From CF-13 sp036782775 (lineage in GTDB: Bacteria > Chloroflexota > Dormibacteria > CF-121), in contig DAIPYJ010000120.1 in NCBI GenBank assembly GCA_036782775.1, positions 1-5,172 of the forward strand: a DNA stretch of 5,172 nucleotides, given 5' to 3'. The translations under genes were made by a program, and so were the position numbers. The notes below the pieces were generated by a model. The model saw only the letters and a list, made by a program, of their open reading frames with translations. It did no database searches and had not been told where the DNA came from. Of the stretch, positions 5,135 through 5,172 are shown piece by piece (within the stretch, counting starts at the first letter, position 1; each line of letters begins with the position of its first letter).

Positions 5135-5172
5135 TGAAAGCGGACCTCCCCGGCCGGCTCGAGTGATGGACA
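5135..5172. other. Right edge, no supported gene
   Basis: After the repeat there are 38 bases with no clear gene. An ATG at 5166 has fewer than three codons before the window ends and no ribosome binding site, so it cannot be judged. Confidence 0.4.

Noticed and set aside
4864..5166. 100-codon plus-strand frame running past the cyclase stop
   Set aside because: It overlaps the conserved cyclase C-terminus in another frame and its tail is the translated palindromic repeat.
5166..5172. ATG at the right edge as the start of another gene
   Set aside because: Only seven bases remain and no ribosome binding site precedes it.

Overview
The window is GC-rich (roughly 60-65% by eye) bacterial chromosomal DNA. 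It carries one partial and five complete protein genes, packed closely with intergenic gaps of at most 189 bases. No rRNA, tRNA, CRISPR array, transposase or phage gene was seen. Gene content points to a soil-type high-GC lineage: a mycothiol-dependent-type maleylpyruvate isomerase family protein, a two-domain VOC protein of the mycobacterial CFP30B/Rv0577 type, and an alpha/beta-hydrolase-adenylyl cyclase fusion of the Rv1900c type. The primary sigma factor lacks the long N-terminal extension usual in Actinobacteria. Taken together this fits Chloroflexota/Dormibacterota or a deep-branching actinobacterial relative. That placement is inference only.

Layout: (1) Bases 1-527, minus strand: the N-terminal third of the housekeeping sigma factor, cut by the window edge inside region 2. 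(2) 528-716: intergenic DNA with a possible sigma gene promoter and small palindromes. (3) 717-1295, minus: a cupin protein with both textbook cupin motifs intact. (4) 1296-1362: a compact divergent control region with phased GGTA/TACC half-sites, facing (5) 1363-2013, plus: a TetR-type repressor. (6) 1988-2773, minus: a DinB/MDMPI-fold enzyme that converges on the TetR gene and overlaps its 3' end by 26 bases. (7) 2774-2845: a second divergent region carrying another copy of the GGTAGTC word seen in the TetR/cupin region. (8) 2846-3625, plus: the two-domain VOC (glyoxalase/dioxygenase-fold) protein. (9) 3642-3693: a strong hairpin with a T-run, probably a terminator. (10) 3719-5071, plus: the hydrolase-cyclase fusion. 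(11) 5072-5172: a second hairpin repeat related to the first, then the window edge.

How the genes may work together: cupin/TetR is a classic divergent target-regulator pair, and the operator-like array sits on both promoters. The MDMPI-like and VOC genes form a second divergent pair and may belong to the same regulon if the shared GGTAGTC word is a real binding site. Cupin, MDMPI and VOC folds are all small metal-dependent enzyme folds used for ring-cleavage, thiol-dependent or detoxification chemistry, but no substrate can be read from the sequence. The cyclase is set apart by hairpin repeats on both sides. It has an intact hydrolase triad, but three of its six canonical cyclase catalytic positions are changed. 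This is the most interesting single observation. I saw no clearly unprecedented multi-gene system.
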